Origin: Methanoregula sp.
Lineage (GTDB): Archaea > Halobacteriota > Methanomicrobia > Methanomicrobiales > Methanospirillaceae
Assembly: GCA_028679075.1 (NCBI GenBank)
Contig: JAJRCF010000014.1
Location: 1-64,000, forward strand
DNA: 64,000 bases
Direction: 5' to 3'
Shown here: positions 37,046 to 46,827 of the stretch, piece after piece
Layout: every line of letters starts with the position of its first letter
Numbering within the stretch: the stretch's first letter is position 1
Made by a program: the position numbers and the translations under genes
Notes under the pieces: generated by a model
Databases searched by the model: none
What the model was told of the DNA's origin: nothing
The model's input: only the letters and a program-made list of their open reading frames with translations

Positions 37046-37177
37046 ATGGTTGTAACTAAGAAAAAAACAGAGACTAAAAAACCAAAGACCATAAAGGCAG
37101 AACCGAAGAAGACAGAAGCGAAAAAAACCGTTGCCGGTAAGACGGTAGCAAAACCAGCGGCAAAAACCAAAAAATAA
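37046..37177 (+). CDS. Small Lys/Ala/Thr-rich basic protein
   Basis: A 43-residue protein (MVVTKKKTETKKPKTIKAEP and further TKK/AKK repeats) composed mainly of Lys, Thr, Ala and Pro. It resembles the tails of H1-like or other nucleic-acid-binding proteins but has no fold of its own. The same frame is open from ATG 36923 for 41 more residues, of unconvincing composition; which start is used is unclear. Followed by 309 gene-free, T-rich bases up to the methyltransferase gene. Confidence 0.45.
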   Translation: MVVTKKKTETKKPKTIKAEPKKTEAKKTVAGKTVAKPAAKTKK

Positions 37178-37486
37178 TTTTTCACCTCCTGTGAAATACC
37201 TGTTTTTCTCAATTAACTAAATTTTCCCCGGGTTTTTTATCAATTCGGGGCGCTGCCCAGGTCCATTATAGCGGTTCGTAAAAGTGTTGAGAGATCTTTA
37301 AAAATGATACTTCCTTGACTCATAATGGGGGATGTCCCTCCCTCCGACCCCCGAATAACCATACCTCTGTTTCTATGTGGATCATTTTTTTTAATCCGAT
37401 AAGTTTTTTTTTAAATATTTATTAATTAATCATATTTAGTATGAAAAAAGATCAGAATCTTTTTACCGTTTATCTTCCTACTTGAT

Positions 37487-38251
37487 GTGATGATAATGAA
37501 TGACTCCGAGATTAAGGATGCTGTCCGTAAGAGCTGGGACGCCTCTTCTTCGACGTATGATACGCGACCCGGCCATAAGATCAGCACCGAAGCAGAAAAA
37601 GAGGCATGGAAACAGGAACTGAAGCGAAACCTGCCGCCGGCACCCCTTGATATCCTGGATGTTGGATGCGGGACCGGTGCCATGGGTTTGCTCTTTGCGG
37701 AGATGGGGCACCGGGTCACCGGTGTTGACCTGTCGGAAGCGATGATGGCCAGGGCCCGGGAGAAAGCGAAAGCCCAGAACATGGCGATCGCGCTGAAGAC
37801 GGGTGATGCCGAGCACCTGCCGTTCGAAGCAGGCACCTTCGACGTCATCGTCAACCGTCACCTGCTCTGGACCCTTCCCCACCCGGAGGTTGCCCTGAAG
37901 GAATGGCACCGGGTCTTAAAGACCGGGGGAACCCTCAGTATCATTGACGGCGTCTGGAAAGACCGCAGTGTTTCCCTGCGGGCAAAACGGCTGCTCAGCG
38001 ATGGTCTGGCGCGTGTTTTCGACCCGAGCAGCCACAGTCATTACAGCAAGGAACTCCGGAACCAGCTCCCGCATGATGGGGGAATTCCGAAGGAGACCAT
38101 GACCTCTTTCCTGGAACGTGCAGGATTCTCTGGTATCGGTTTCCGGGACCTGATGTACATCCGCGAGATGCAGAAGGCCCAGCAGCCCTGGTACCGGAGA
38201 TTCGTCCCCCAGAAGACGTACTATATCCTGACTGCAAAAAAACAGGCCTGA
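37487..38251 (+). CDS. Class I SAM-dependent methyltransferase, first gene before nickel/peptide ABC system 1
   Basis: A 254-residue methyltransferase with motif I LDVGCGTGAMGLLFAEMG, the acidic end of strand 2 (VTGVDLSEAMM), GDAEHLPFEAGTFDVIVNRH (motif II/III region) and LKTGGTLSIIDGVW. It resembles the ubiquinone/menaquinone-type UbiE and arsenite-like group in the core. Substrate unknown. It ends 45 bp before the binding-protein gene of an ABC transporter in the same direction, the first of three places in this window where a methyltransferase is linked with a metal/complex transporter. The start may be ATG 37487 or 37496. Confidence 0.85.
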   Translation: MMIMNDSEIKDAVRKSWDASSSTYDTRPGHKISTEAEKEAWKQELKRNLPPAPLDILDVGCGTGAMGLLFAEMGHRVTGVDLSEAMMARAREKAKAQNMAIALKTGDAEHLPFEAGTFDVIVNRHLLWTLPHPEVALKEWHRVLKTGGTLSIIDGVWKDRSVSLRAKRLLSDGLARVFDPSSHSHYSKELRNQLPHDGGIPKETMTSFLERAGFSGIGFRDLMYIREMQKAQQPWYRRFVPQKTYYILTAKKQA

Positions 38252-38296
38252 TTCCCAAATCCTGTCCGATTGAAGTAATTTGTTATCGTGATTATT

Positions 38297-39919
38297 ATGA
38301 AAACGAAGGCGTTTATTGTATGCTTACTCGTATTCCTGCTCGTTGCAGGGACTCTGATTGCCGGATGTACGACCAACAGTGCAAAGCCTGCCGCGGGATC
38401 GAGTACGCCCGCAGTCACGCAGGCCTCAGCTGCGTCTGCCACTCAGGCATCAACAAGTCCCAAAATCCTGAGGATGGCGGACTTGTCGGCAATTACCAGT
38501 ATCGACCCGGCTTCATCCGGTGTATTTGTGACGGAGAAGGCAATGGTTACAGAACCACTTGTAGGTGCAACCCAGGATTTCGTCCTGACCACCAAGCTTG
38601 CCACCTCATGGAAACAGACCAGCCCGACTACATGGGAGTTCAAGCTCCGTGACGATGTGAAGTTCCATAATGGTCAGCCGATGACCGCCAATGAGGTAAA
38701 ATTTACCCTTGACCGTACGTGTAACCTCAACGCAGCATCAAGAGAGATGGCGGATTACAAGAGCAGCAGGGTAATTGACGACCATACGATCGAGGTCACA
38801 ACCAACACGAATATCCCCATCCTGCCAGCCATCCTGCATTATTCCAACTTTGGCATCATCCACCCGGATTCCCTGAATGCGCAGGGGAACTTCTCGATAC
38901 CGGTGGGTACCGGACCCATGATGTATGATTCATTTGATCAACAGACCCGTGTGTTTACGGTTAAGAAGAATCCGGATTACTGGGCCGGAACAGTAAAACT
39001 CGATGGTGTTGTTTTCTCATCAGTACCCGATCATAACAGCCGTACCCTCGCCATTGAGAAAGGGGATATTGATTTTACCGTTGATCTACCGTATAACGAA
39101 GCCGAACGTATCGATGCACTTCCAGGGATCAATGTTGAAAAATACCTGACTCCCAGGGTTTACGTATTATATGTTAACTTTGATCGTGCACCCCTTCAGG
39201 ATCTCCGCTTACGCCAGGCACTATCCCTTGCCATCAACCGGACAGATATCGTCAATCATGTTCTGTATGGTATCGGACAACCTGCCAAGGGATTCTTCCT
39301 GCCCTCCATGTCATTCGGGAACAAGAATCTGGAGCAGCTCCCGTACGACCCCGTGAAGGCGAAAGCGCTTCTTGCAGAGATGGGGTACAAGGATACGAAT
39401 GGAGATGGGATTGTCGAGAAAGACGGACAGCCGCTCACAATTAACCTCATAACGGCAACGAACCGCCCAGCACTTTCCCCTATGGCAGAAACAATCGGAT
39501 CCGATCTTAAAGCGATTGGTATCCAGTCCAAGGTTGAGGTTATGGCCAGTGCTGCCGGTAACGACAGAGTCTCCGCAGGGACATATGATCTGAACCTTGT
39601 CGCGAATAATATTGCCATGGTCCCCGATCCGGGATATATCCTCCCCAAGTGGTTCAAATCGACTGGAGATACCAATAAGGGCCATTACAAGAATGCCACC
39701 CTGGATGCCCAGATCGACGATGCTATGCACACGGTCGATGACAAGGAGAGACTTGCCAAGTGGAACAAGGTTGAATCTGACGCGTATGATCTTTTACCAA
39801 TCATCCCGGTTGCAGATTACGGTGTATTGATTGTGAAAAAGGATACGGTCCAAGGCTACAAGTTTGATCCGACCGCTCACGATTACGCGCTGGATTACGA
39901 GATCACCATCACGGAATAA
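38297..39919 (+). CDS. Nickel/peptide ABC transporter substrate-binding lipoprotein, system 1
   Basis: A 540-residue family 5 (NikA/DppA/OppA) binding protein. I choose ATG 38297 over the GTG at 38288. Signal peptide with lipobox (LLVAGTLIAGC) and a Ser/Ala/Thr linker anchor it outside the cell. Family motifs: WEFKLRDDVKFHNGQPMTA, NPDYWAG, RLRQALSLAINRTDIV. Methanogen members next to NikR are often annotated as nickel-specific, but peptide or other substrates cannot be excluded. No NikR-like operator precedes it. Confidence 0.9.
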   Translation: MKTKAFIVCLLVFLLVAGTLIAGCTTNSAKPAAGSSTPAVTQASAASATQASTSPKILRMADLSAITSIDPASSGVFVTEKAMVTEPLVGATQDFVLTTKLATSWKQTSPTTWEFKLRDDVKFHNGQPMTANEVKFTLDRTCNLNAASREMADYKSSRVIDDHTIEVTTNTNIPILPAILHYSNFGIIHPDSLNAQGNFSIPVGTGPMMYDSFDQQTRVFTVKKNPDYWAGTVKLDGVVFSSVPDHNSRTLAIEKGDIDFTVDLPYNEAERIDALPGINVEKYLTPRVYVLYVNFDRAPLQDLRLRQALSLAINRTDIVNHVLYGIGQPAKGFFLPSMSFGNKNLEQLPYDPVKAKALLAEMGYKDTNGDGIVEKDGQPLTINLITATNRPALSPMAETIGSDLKAIGIQSKVEVMASAAGNDRVSAGTYDLNLVANNIAMVPDPGYILPKWFKSTGDTNKGHYKNATLDAQIDDAMHTVDDKERLAKWNKVESDAYDLLPIIPVADYGVLIVKKDTVQGYKFDPTAHDYALDYEITITE

Positions 39920-39964
39920 GGAGAGTGTGAGGCCCAAGTCCAATCATCTTTTTTTGGAGAAACC

Positions 39965-40912
39965 ATGCACTACTACCTTATCAAGAGGTTTGGATTCCTG
40001 GTACTGACCATCATCGCAGCATCAGCGCTCGCGTACTTCATGCTGCACGCGGTACCCGGGGAGACCGCTGAGAACGTTGCACGCCATACCATTGTCGGAA
40101 TTGAAGATGATGTATCCGAACTGGTGAAAGCCGAGATCTCCTCCAAGTATAACCTTAACGATCCTATCTGGGTTCAATATACAAACTGGTTATCCGGATT
40201 GATATTTCACGGGGACCTGGGATCCTCATATGTTTACAAGGATACCAGCGTTATGACATTAATCTCTCTCGCACTCGGTCCCACCATCATCCTTGCAATT
40301 GCAAGCATGCTGATTGTTATTGTCGTGGGGATTCCTCTGGGTATGTATTGTGCAGTGCATGAGAACCGCCCCAGCGACCTTATTGTCCGGGGTGCGACAA
40401 TCCTCAGCATCAGTTTCCCGTCATTCTGGCTTGCACTCATGCTGATCCTTGTCTTCTCCCTGACACTGGACTTGCTTCCTGTTGCAGGTTATGGGACACC
40501 AGCCAACATCGTACTACCGGCTGTTGCCCTTGCCCTCCATCCGACAGCGGTTGTCATTCGTATCGTCAGGACAAGTATGCTTGAGACCCTCGGGCAGCAG
40601 TATATCACCTTTGCAATTGCAAAGGGACTCTCGTTTGGTCATATCCTCTGGAACCATGCAATAAAAAATGCCCTCATCCCGGTCCTTACTCTCCTCGGTG
40701 TATATTTTGGTAACCTGCTGGCAGGTACTGTCATTATCGAGAATATTTTTGCATGGCCAGGAATCGGCAACCTGCTGATAAGCAGTGTCGATGCGCGTGA
40801 TATCCCTGTGGTGACTTCATGTATCGTCGTGATCGTGGCGATGTTTTTGATTGTGAATTTCGTTGTTGACCTTTCATATCATTTCATAGATCCGAGGATC
40901 CGTTATGAGTGA
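39965..40912 (+). CDS. Nickel/peptide ABC transporter permease (NikB/DppB type), system 1
   Basis: A 315-residue permease with the DppB layout: a first helix at the N-terminus (FLVLTIIAASALAYFML), an extracytoplasmic stretch ending LSGLIFHGDLGSSYVYKD, then five helices and the EAA-type loop (QYITFAIAKGLSFGHILWNHAIKNALIPVL). GGAG precedes the ATG by six bases. Overlaps the next permease gene by eight bases. Confidence 0.92.
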   Translation: MHYYLIKRFGFLVLTIIAASALAYFMLHAVPGETAENVARHTIVGIEDDVSELVKAEISSKYNLNDPIWVQYTNWLSGLIFHGDLGSSYVYKDTSVMTLISLALGPTIILAIASMLIVIVVGIPLGMYCAVHENRPSDLIVRGATILSISFPSFWLALMLILVFSLTLDLLPVAGYGTPANIVLPAVALALHPTAVVIRIVRTSMLETLGQQYITFAIAKGLSFGHILWNHAIKNALIPVLTLLGVYFGNLLAGTVIIENIFAWPGIGNLLISSVDARDIPVVTSCIVVIVAMFLIVNFVVDLSYHFIDPRIRYE

Positions 40913-41816
40913 AGATGTAATTATCCGTCCCAAAACCCGGTGGATGTTACCAGCAAAAACTGCCGATATTTCCAAAAACCGGTTGTACCGGGAAATTGCG
41001 AAACGACCTGGTTTTCAGGTTTGCCTGTTACTTCTGGGGATTCTTGTCGTTGCTGCAATCTTTGCACCGTATATTTCACCCTATGATCCTGAGGCGATTT
41101 CCGTCAAGGATAAGAATCAGGGAATCTCATCTGCCCATCTCTTCGGCACCGATTTCCTGGGAAGGGATCTCTTCAGTCTTACCTTGTGGGGTGCCCGGAC
41201 CTCCCTGCTGATTGCTTCTATCTCGGTAGCAATTGCCCTTATCTTCGGAAGTGCAGTTGGCTGTGTCGCGGGATATTACGGGGGGGTAGTCGATGAAGTC
41301 CTCTCCCGCTTTGTTGATCTTCTCCTGGCGTTTCCCGGGATTATCTTTGCCCTTGCCCTGCTGGCATTTATGGGCGCCGGAATACTGAATTTGATCATCG
41401 CGATCACGCTCTCCCAATGGGCCATTTACGCCCGTCTGATGCGCGGACAGGTAATTTCGATAAAAAACCTGGAGTATGTCCAGAGCGCCTATACTGCCGG
41501 CTTGCCGGACTCCCGTATCATGACCCGTCACCTTTTCCCGAATGCAGTAATGCCGGTGTTGATCCTTTCAACAATTGATATCGGTCATGTCATCCTCTCT
41601 GTTGCCGGCCTGAGTTTTCTCGGTCTCGGCATCCCTCCGGGCATACCGGAGTGGGGGTCCATGATCGGTGCTGGTAAGGAATTCCTGCGTACCGCGCCAC
41701 TGAATGTGATTGTCCCGGGTCTTGCTATCACGTTCGTTGTCCTGATCTTCAATTACCTTGGCGAAGGTCTGCGGGACATCCTCGATGTCCATAAGGATCA
41801 GGTGAATATCGAATGA
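40905..41816 (+). CDS. Nickel/peptide ABC transporter permease (NikC/DppC type), system 1
   Basis: A 303-residue permease of the DppC type: a cytoplasmic N-terminus, a first helix (VCLLLLGILVVAAIFAPYISPYDP), the HLFGTDFLGRDLFS motif, the EAA loop (YVQSAYTAGLPDSRIMTRHLFPNA), and GLSFLGLGIPPGIPEWG. Forms the channel with the NikB/DppB-type subunit. Its stop overlaps the ATPase start (ATGA at 41813). Confidence 0.92.
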   Translation: MSEDVIIRPKTRWMLPAKTADISKNRLYREIAKRPGFQVCLLLLGILVVAAIFAPYISPYDPEAISVKDKNQGISSAHLFGTDFLGRDLFSLTLWGARTSLLIASISVAIALIFGSAVGCVAGYYGGVVDEVLSRFVDLLLAFPGIIFALALLAFMGAGILNLIIAITLSQWAIYARLMRGQVISIKNLEYVQSAYTAGLPDSRIMTRHLFPNAVMPVLILSTIDIGHVILSVAGLSFLGLGIPPGIPEWGSMIGAGKEFLRTAPLNVIVPGLAITFVVLIFNYLGEGLRDILDVHKDQVNIE

Positions 41817-42757
41817 CGCTCCTCTCGGTCAAGGATCTTAATGTCTGCTTTCCGACCGGGGAAGGTATCGTTCATGCATCTCGTGATGTGTCGTTCTCCA
41901 TGGAGTCCGGTGAGGTATTAGGTCTTGTCGGGGAGACCGGTTCGGGAAAATCCGTGATCGGACAGGCGATCATACGGTTGCTTCCCACCAATGCCAACAT
42001 CACCGGGACGATCGCTTTTAACGGGCAGGAACTCACAACGCTCAAGGATGATGCCATGCATGCGCTCCGGGGACGAGTGATCTCCCTTGTCCCACAAAAT
42101 CCATCAGGTTCCCTTGACCCGCTGGTCCGGAACGGTATGCAGATTGGCGAGATCTTCATCGAACGGGGCATGACGAAAAATACGGCATGGGATAAAGCCT
42201 GCGACCTGCTTGTCGCTGTAGGGCTTATCCCATCCGACCGGATTGCAAAGGAGTACCCCCACGAACTGTCCGGCGGGATGCGACAGAGGCTAACGACCAG
42301 CATTGCGATCGCAGAAAAATCATGCCTGATTATTGCCGATGAACCCACTAAGGGGCTGGACTACCATGCACGCGAAACCACGGCCCGGGTATTGTCAGAT
42401 ATAAAAACCCGGGATAACGTGTCCCTTCTCCTTATCACGCATGACCTTTACCTTGCCGAACATCTCTGCGACTGGATCGCAGTCCTTTACGCAGGGGAGA
42501 TCGTCGAGATCGGGCCTGCCGGGCAGATCTTCAATACACCCCGCCATCCCTATACGCAGGCACTGATCAGGGCAATGCCGAAGAACGGGCTCGTCCCGCT
42601 TGACGGCCAGAGTCCCAGCCTCATGGCAATTCCCAAGGGGTGTTGCTTTGCGGACCGGTGTTCCTGCCATTCCGAGATATGCAGTAAGGAACATCCGGAT
42701 CTTATACAGGAATCCCTGAATGGAGGTGTACGGTGTCACCACCCGTCCTGCAACTGA
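41813..42757 (+). CDS. Nickel/peptide ABC transporter ATPase (DppD/NikD type), system 1
   Basis: A 314-residue ATPase with Walker A GETGSGKS, signature LSGGMRQRLTTSIAIA, Walker B LIIADEPTKGLD, H-loop LITHDL. The C-terminus carries the Cys-rich FADRCSCHSEICSKEHP motif of the oligopeptide/nickel ATPase group, known to hold an iron-sulfur cluster in some members. Overlaps the next ATPase by 25 bases. Confidence 0.92.
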   Translation: MTLLSVKDLNVCFPTGEGIVHASRDVSFSMESGEVLGLVGETGSGKSVIGQAIIRLLPTNANITGTIAFNGQELTTLKDDAMHALRGRVISLVPQNPSGSLDPLVRNGMQIGEIFIERGMTKNTAWDKACDLLVAVGLIPSDRIAKEYPHELSGGMRQRLTTSIAIAEKSCLIIADEPTKGLDYHARETTARVLSDIKTRDNVSLLLITHDLYLAEHLCDWIAVLYAGEIVEIGPAGQIFNTPRHPYTQALIRAMPKNGLVPLDGQSPSLMAIPKGCCFADRCSCHSEICSKEHPDLIQESLNGGVRCHHPSCN

Positions 42758-43470
42758 CCGGGCTCTCCAAGTCATACGGCCATGGTGACATTTTCTCGGG
42801 GATCTCGTTTGAAGTCGGCAGCGGGAAGACCGTTGGACTCTTCGGCCAGAGCGGGTCAGGAAAGACTACGCTGGGGCGCTGTATCATGCGCATAGAGAAT
42901 CCCAGCTCCGGCCAAATCATGATGCAGGGCATGGATCTCGCACGCATAAGACGGGGTAAATTGCGGGATCTCCGCCCGTCATTCCAGATGATCTTCCAGC
43001 ACCCGGAAGTCTCCCTGAACCCCCGTATGACTCTCGGCGAAAGTGTAGCAGAGCCCCTCATGGTTCACAAGAGAATCGGTATGGATGACGCGCTCAGGGA
43101 GATCGGACCACTCATCAGGAGGGTCGGGCTGAGGGATGAACACCTTGCACGGTATCCCCACCAGCTCTCGGGTGGCGAAGTCCAGAGGGCGGTCCTCTCC
43201 CGGATCTTCTCGCTCAAGCCTAAACTCGTGGTAGCGGATGAGCCGACCTCAATGCTGGACGTATCTGTCCAGGCTCAGGTTCTCCGGCTGATGCAGGACC
43301 TCCAGAAGGAGACCGGGGTGTCCTATGTCTTCATCTCCCACGATCCGGATGTAATGAGTGTTATGTGTGATGATGTGCTCTGGATTAACCATGGAAAAGG
43401 TGTGATGTACGACCGGTCTGCATTCATTGACCGGGTCAAAACGAGATATATCTTAGACGTGCCGGCGTAA
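42733..43470 (+). CDS. Nickel/peptide ABC transporter ATPase (DppF/NikE type), system 1
   Basis: A 245-residue ATPase starting at GTG 42733. Walker A GQSGSGKTT, Q-loop MIFQHPEVSLNP, signature LSGGEVQRAVLSRI, Walker B LVVADEPTSMLD, H-loop ISHDPDV. It lacks the C-terminal extension of DppF, as NikE proteins do, and completes the five-gene transporter begun at 38297. Confidence 0.92.
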   Translation: MSPPVLQLTGLSKSYGHGDIFSGISFEVGSGKTVGLFGQSGSGKTTLGRCIMRIENPSSGQIMMQGMDLARIRRGKLRDLRPSFQMIFQHPEVSLNPRMTLGESVAEPLMVHKRIGMDDALREIGPLIRRVGLRDEHLARYPHQLSGGEVQRAVLSRIFSLKPKLVVADEPTSMLDVSVQAQVLRLMQDLQKETGVSYVFISHDPDVMSVMCDDVLWINHGKGVMYDRSAFIDRVKTRYILDVPA

Positions 43471-43617
43471 TATTCTGGGAACCGGAATGGCAGGTTGAGC
43501 CGCCGTTCCTTGTAGTTCCCGGATGTTCATTAACGGGGTGAGAGGATGGAATACACTAACCCTTCTCCGGCTGTTGTTTGTTTCTTATCAACGGGGTCAG
43601 AGTGAGAGTCGGGAATC

Positions 43618-44535
43618 ATGGATGTCATTGAAACACGCAATCTCTACAAGTCTTTTGGGCCGGTCCCTGCAGTTGCCGATGTCAGTATCACGGTGAAGAA
43701 AGGGGAAATTTTCGGTTTTCTGGGGCAGAACGGAGCCGGGAAGACCACAACAATCCGGATGCTCACCGGCGTCCTGATCCCGGATTCCGGAACAGCACGT
43801 ATCTGTGGTATCGATATCCAGCAGGACCCCCTCGAGGCCAAGAGACATATGGGAGTCATTCCGGAGAATGGGACGGTCTATGCCGATCTCACTGCAGAAA
43901 AAAACATTCTCTGGACAGCAAAATGTTACGGGATGGACCGGGCCTCCCGGGAAGAAAAGGCCCGTGAAATATTGATCCGTCTGGGACTGGAATCGCGGAA
44001 AGACGACCTTGTCAGGACCTTTTCCAAGGGTATGCGACAACGTATCAGCATTGCCTGCGCCATTGTGCATTCCCCCCCTGTCCTCTTCCTGGATGAACCA
44101 ACGACCGGCCTTGATGTGATCAGCAGGAGACTGGTGATCGACACTGTGCGGCGGATGAACCGGGAAGGCAGCACGGTCCTCATTACGACCCATAATATCG
44201 AAGAGGCAAATGCCCTCTGTTCTGCCATCAGCATCATTCACAAAGGGAGAATTATTGCATCCGATAGTCCGGAACGAATCAGGACACAGTATGATACATC
44301 AGGCTTCATTGAGATCTCCTTTGAGCAGAAAATCCAGGGCAGGACTCTTATGGCCGGGGGGATATCGCGTGTTGAACCGATAGGCGACAAGTGGCGGGTC
44401 TACACGGATGATGCGGATCGCACCGTCAAGGACCTTGCGAAGATCGCTGAACAGAACCACCTGAAGATCGTCTCGGTTGCAACATCGACACCTTCCCTTG
44501 AGCAGGCATTCATCGAAATGACGGAGGCGACCTGA
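43618..44535 (+). CDS. ABC-2 type exporter ATPase
   Basis: A 305-residue ATPase with Walker A GQNGAGKTT (36-44), signature FSKGMRQRISIACAIVHSP (Lys in place of the usual second Gly, a variation common in this family), Walker B VLFLDEPTTGLD, H-loop ITTHNIEEA and an accessory C-terminal domain ending STPSLEQAFIEMT. Pairs with the following permease; the two genes overlap by one base. Placed 148 bp after nickel/peptide system 1, so it may belong to the same unit. Substrate unknown. Confidence 0.9.
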   Translation: MDVIETRNLYKSFGPVPAVADVSITVKKGEIFGFLGQNGAGKTTTIRMLTGVLIPDSGTARICGIDIQQDPLEAKRHMGVIPENGTVYADLTAEKNILWTAKCYGMDRASREEKAREILIRLGLESRKDDLVRTFSKGMRQRISIACAIVHSPPVLFLDEPTTGLDVISRRLVIDTVRRMNREGSTVLITTHNIEEANALCSAISIIHKGRIIASDSPERIRTQYDTSGFIEISFEQKIQGRTLMAGGISRVEPIGDKWRVYTDDADRTVKDLAKIAEQNHLKIVSVATSTPSLEQAFIEMTEAT

Positions 44536-45278
44536 TGGATCCCCGGTGTTTTATCTGGAGTGTCCTGATGGTCACCGAGAAGAATATGCGGATCTATTAC
44601 TACAAGGGGTCAGTCGTGATCTTCGGCCTCCTCTTCCCGTTCATCATGTTCCTCACCTTTTTTATCGGCCGGAACCTTGACCTGGTCCTGTTTTTCCCTG
44701 GTTTTCTTGGTATGATGCTCTTTTTCTCCGCATCGTCAACCGGTCCCCTCATCACCCCGTGGGAAAAGCGGGAGAAGACCTATGAGCGGCTCGTTTCCCT
44801 GCCGGTTGTTATTGAGAGTATCATCCTTGGTGATATCCTCTCGGGAGCCGTGTTCGGCTTTGTCATCACCTCCCTTGTCTGGCTGGCAGGCTCGTTTATC
44901 CTGCACCTGCCCCTAGAAAACCCAGTGGTGCTCATCGCAGCATTCTTTCTCGGATCGCTCGCGTTTGCCTCACTTGGTACCCTGCTCTCTTCCCCGGCTA
45001 CCAATACTCCTTCGAATATCATGATGTTCTCCAACCTGGTCCGGCTCCCGTTGATATTTGTGAGCGGCATCTTCATTCCTCTCAGTCAGCTGGGAGAATG
45101 GGCATGGACCAACATGCTTTCCCCGCTCACCTATCTCGTCGACCTGTTCCATACAGCAATCACCGGCGACGGAGTTTATTCACCGATCCTGGATTCAGCG
45201 GTCCTTATTATCGTGATTCTAATCTTTGCAACGGGTGCCAAGGTCATCCAGCAGCACAACCTGCACAGCGGACGGTGA
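44535..45278 (+). CDS. ABC-2 type exporter permease
   Basis: A 247-residue membrane protein with six helices, including VVIFGLLFPFIMFLTFFIG and FSNLVRLPLIFVSGIFIPL, and the ABC-2 terminal segment WTNMLSPLTYLVDLFHTAI. Partner of the ATPase at 43618. Followed by the frameshifted MFS remnant. Confidence 0.9.
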   Translation: MDPRCFIWSVLMVTEKNMRIYYYKGSVVIFGLLFPFIMFLTFFIGRNLDLVLFFPGFLGMMLFFSASSTGPLITPWEKREKTYERLVSLPVVIESIILGDILSGAVFGFVITSLVWLAGSFILHLPLENPVVLIAAFFLGSLAFASLGTLLSSPATNTPSNIMMFSNLVRLPLIFVSGIFIPLSQLGEWAWTNMLSPLTYLVDLFHTAITGDGVYSPILDSAVLIIVILIFATGAKVIQQHNLHSGR

Positions 45279-45309
45279 TCGGCTATTGCTATAGGGAGAA
45301 GATTATGTA

Positions 45310-45618
45310 ATGACTGCAATGATACAGTCTCCAAGTGAGTGGCTCACGGTCCCGGCAGACCGCAGGATGATCTATTTCCTCTGCCTCATCGGTTTTTTTG
45401 CAATCTTCTCGACAACCTTGTCGAAAAATCCGGTACCGCCTCTCCTCTCCCATGCGCTCGGAGCAGACGGTGCGATGATCGGTCTTATCTCGGCAGTCTC
45501 CCTTCTTGCCGTGATACTCTTTTCCTTCCCAGCAGGTGTCCTTGCTGATCATCTTCGGGAGAAAACGCCTGCTTGTTGCTCTGGTGTGATCTTTCTTTCC
45601 GCCCCGCTGTACTCCTGA
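45310..45618 (+). pseudogene. Frameshifted, truncated MFS transporter N-terminus
   Basis: The frame encodes a start typical of an MFS transporter: helix 1 (MIYFLCLIGFFAIFSTTLS), KNPVPPLLSHALGADGAMIGLI, helix 2 and the motif A region FPAGVLADHL. There the frame reads REKTPACC, but one base over it reads GRKRLLVAL, the expected motif A and helix 3; the first frame then resumes with GVIFLSAP and stops. About 100 of 400 residues remain and no further MFS coding follows. So this is a decayed gene with two compensating frameshifts and a 3' deletion. Confidence 0.7.
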
Positions 45619-45729
45619 ATAACGGTGTATCATTTTTCATCAGTATTTCATCAGTATTATATCAAATCCGGGGTTCTTGAGGTTTTATGAATATAAGGGG
45701 CTTCTGAATAAACTGTTTAAATTACTGCG

Positions 45730-45755
45730 TATTACGAAAATTAAAATATGTAATA
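45730..45755 (+). promoter_or_regulatory. NikR-type operator of nickel/peptide system 2
   Basis: TATTAC-N14-GTAATA, a perfect six-base inverted repeat with a 14-base AT-only-plus-G spacer, 28 bp before the permease start at 45784. A TATA-like TTTAAA lies about 12 bp upstream. Confidence 0.7.
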
Positions 45756-45783
45756 TTTATAACGCTCAACATCACACTATCGT

Positions 45784-46827
45784 ATGTCTAATGGTGCCGA
45801 TATACTCCAAAACAAGAGATGGTCAATGATATTCAGACAACACCCCCTTCTGGAAAAAATCCTCAACAATCTCCTGATTCTTGTTGGATCGATTTTTGTG
45901 CTCTCCATCATTGTCTTTGTTTTTGCACGGCTTTCCCCGGGAGATCCGTTACTGGCATTTTATGGCGATGCATTAGAGTTCATGGGTCCGGCGGAATTGG
46001 ATGCCGCCCGGGCGCGACTTGGTCTGGACGGTCCGATATATATTCAGTATATCCACTGGCTTGCCAATGCCGCGACCGGAAATTTTGGTCTTTCCCTGCA
46101 ATACAAAATCCCGGCAATGGATGTCATTTCACCCTTAATTGTGAACACGCTGATTCTTGGGATTACCGGGTACATTCTGGTTTTTACATTGGCCATCCTC
46201 GTCGCAATTGGCTGTGCCCTGCATGAAGACGGACTCTTTGACCGGATTGCCTGCCAGCTCGGTACTATGATCTATTTCATTCCCGCGTTCTGGCTGGGTC
46301 TCTGTCTTGTGCTGATATTCAGCATCAACCTCAACTGGCTGCCCAGCAGCGGTGCATACGACTTTGGCATGAGTGGGAATCTGGTAAACCGTATCGAGCA
46401 TCTCATCCTGCCATTAACCATCATGATTGGATCGCATATCTGGTATTATGCTTACATGATCCGGAACAAACTGCTTGACGAAAATCGTAAGGATTACGTC
46501 CTTTTGGCCAAGGCAAAAGGCTTAAGCAAATCGGAAATCATCTGGAAACATTCTCTCAGAAATGTCGCCCCGACCATCATTAACCTCATGGCAATCTCTA
46601 TTCCCCATGTCTTAAGTGGGACTGCTATAGCAGAAGCTGTGTTCAACTATCCCGGAATCGGAAACATGGCTGTTATTGCAGCAAAATACCATGATTATAA
46701 CCTTCTCATGCTGCTCGTACTAATTTCCGGATCGATTGTTATTATCGCCAGTATTGTTGCATACTCGATCAATGAAGTGGTAGATCCGCGGATGAAAGAT
46801 ACGGGGGTGACCGTATGGGAGAAATAG
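45784..46827 (+). CDS. Nickel/peptide ABC transporter permease (NikB/DppB type), system 2
   Basis: A 347-residue DppB-type permease with an N-terminal helix (ILVGSIFVLSIIVFVFARL), the LSPGDPLLAFYG segment, IHWLANAATGNFGLSLQYK, and the EAA loop (DYVLLAKAKGLSKSEIIWKHSLRNVAPTI). It leads system 2, in which the permeases come first and the binding protein third, unlike system 1. The operator at 45730 lies immediately upstream. Overlaps the next gene by 13 bases. Confidence 0.92.
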   Translation: MSNGADILQNKRWSMIFRQHPLLEKILNNLLILVGSIFVLSIIVFVFARLSPGDPLLAFYGDALEFMGPAELDAARARLGLDGPIYIQYIHWLANAATGNFGLSLQYKIPAMDVISPLIVNTLILGITGYILVFTLAILVAIGCALHEDGLFDRIACQLGTMIYFIPAFWLGLCLVLIFSINLNWLPSSGAYDFGMSGNLVNRIEHLILPLTIMIGSHIWYYAYMIRNKLLDENRKDYVLLAKAKGLSKSEIIWKHSLRNVAPTIINLMAISIPHVLSGTAIAEAVFNYPGIGNMAVIAAKYHDYNLLMLLVLISGSIVIIASIVAYSINEVVDPRMKDTGVTVWEK

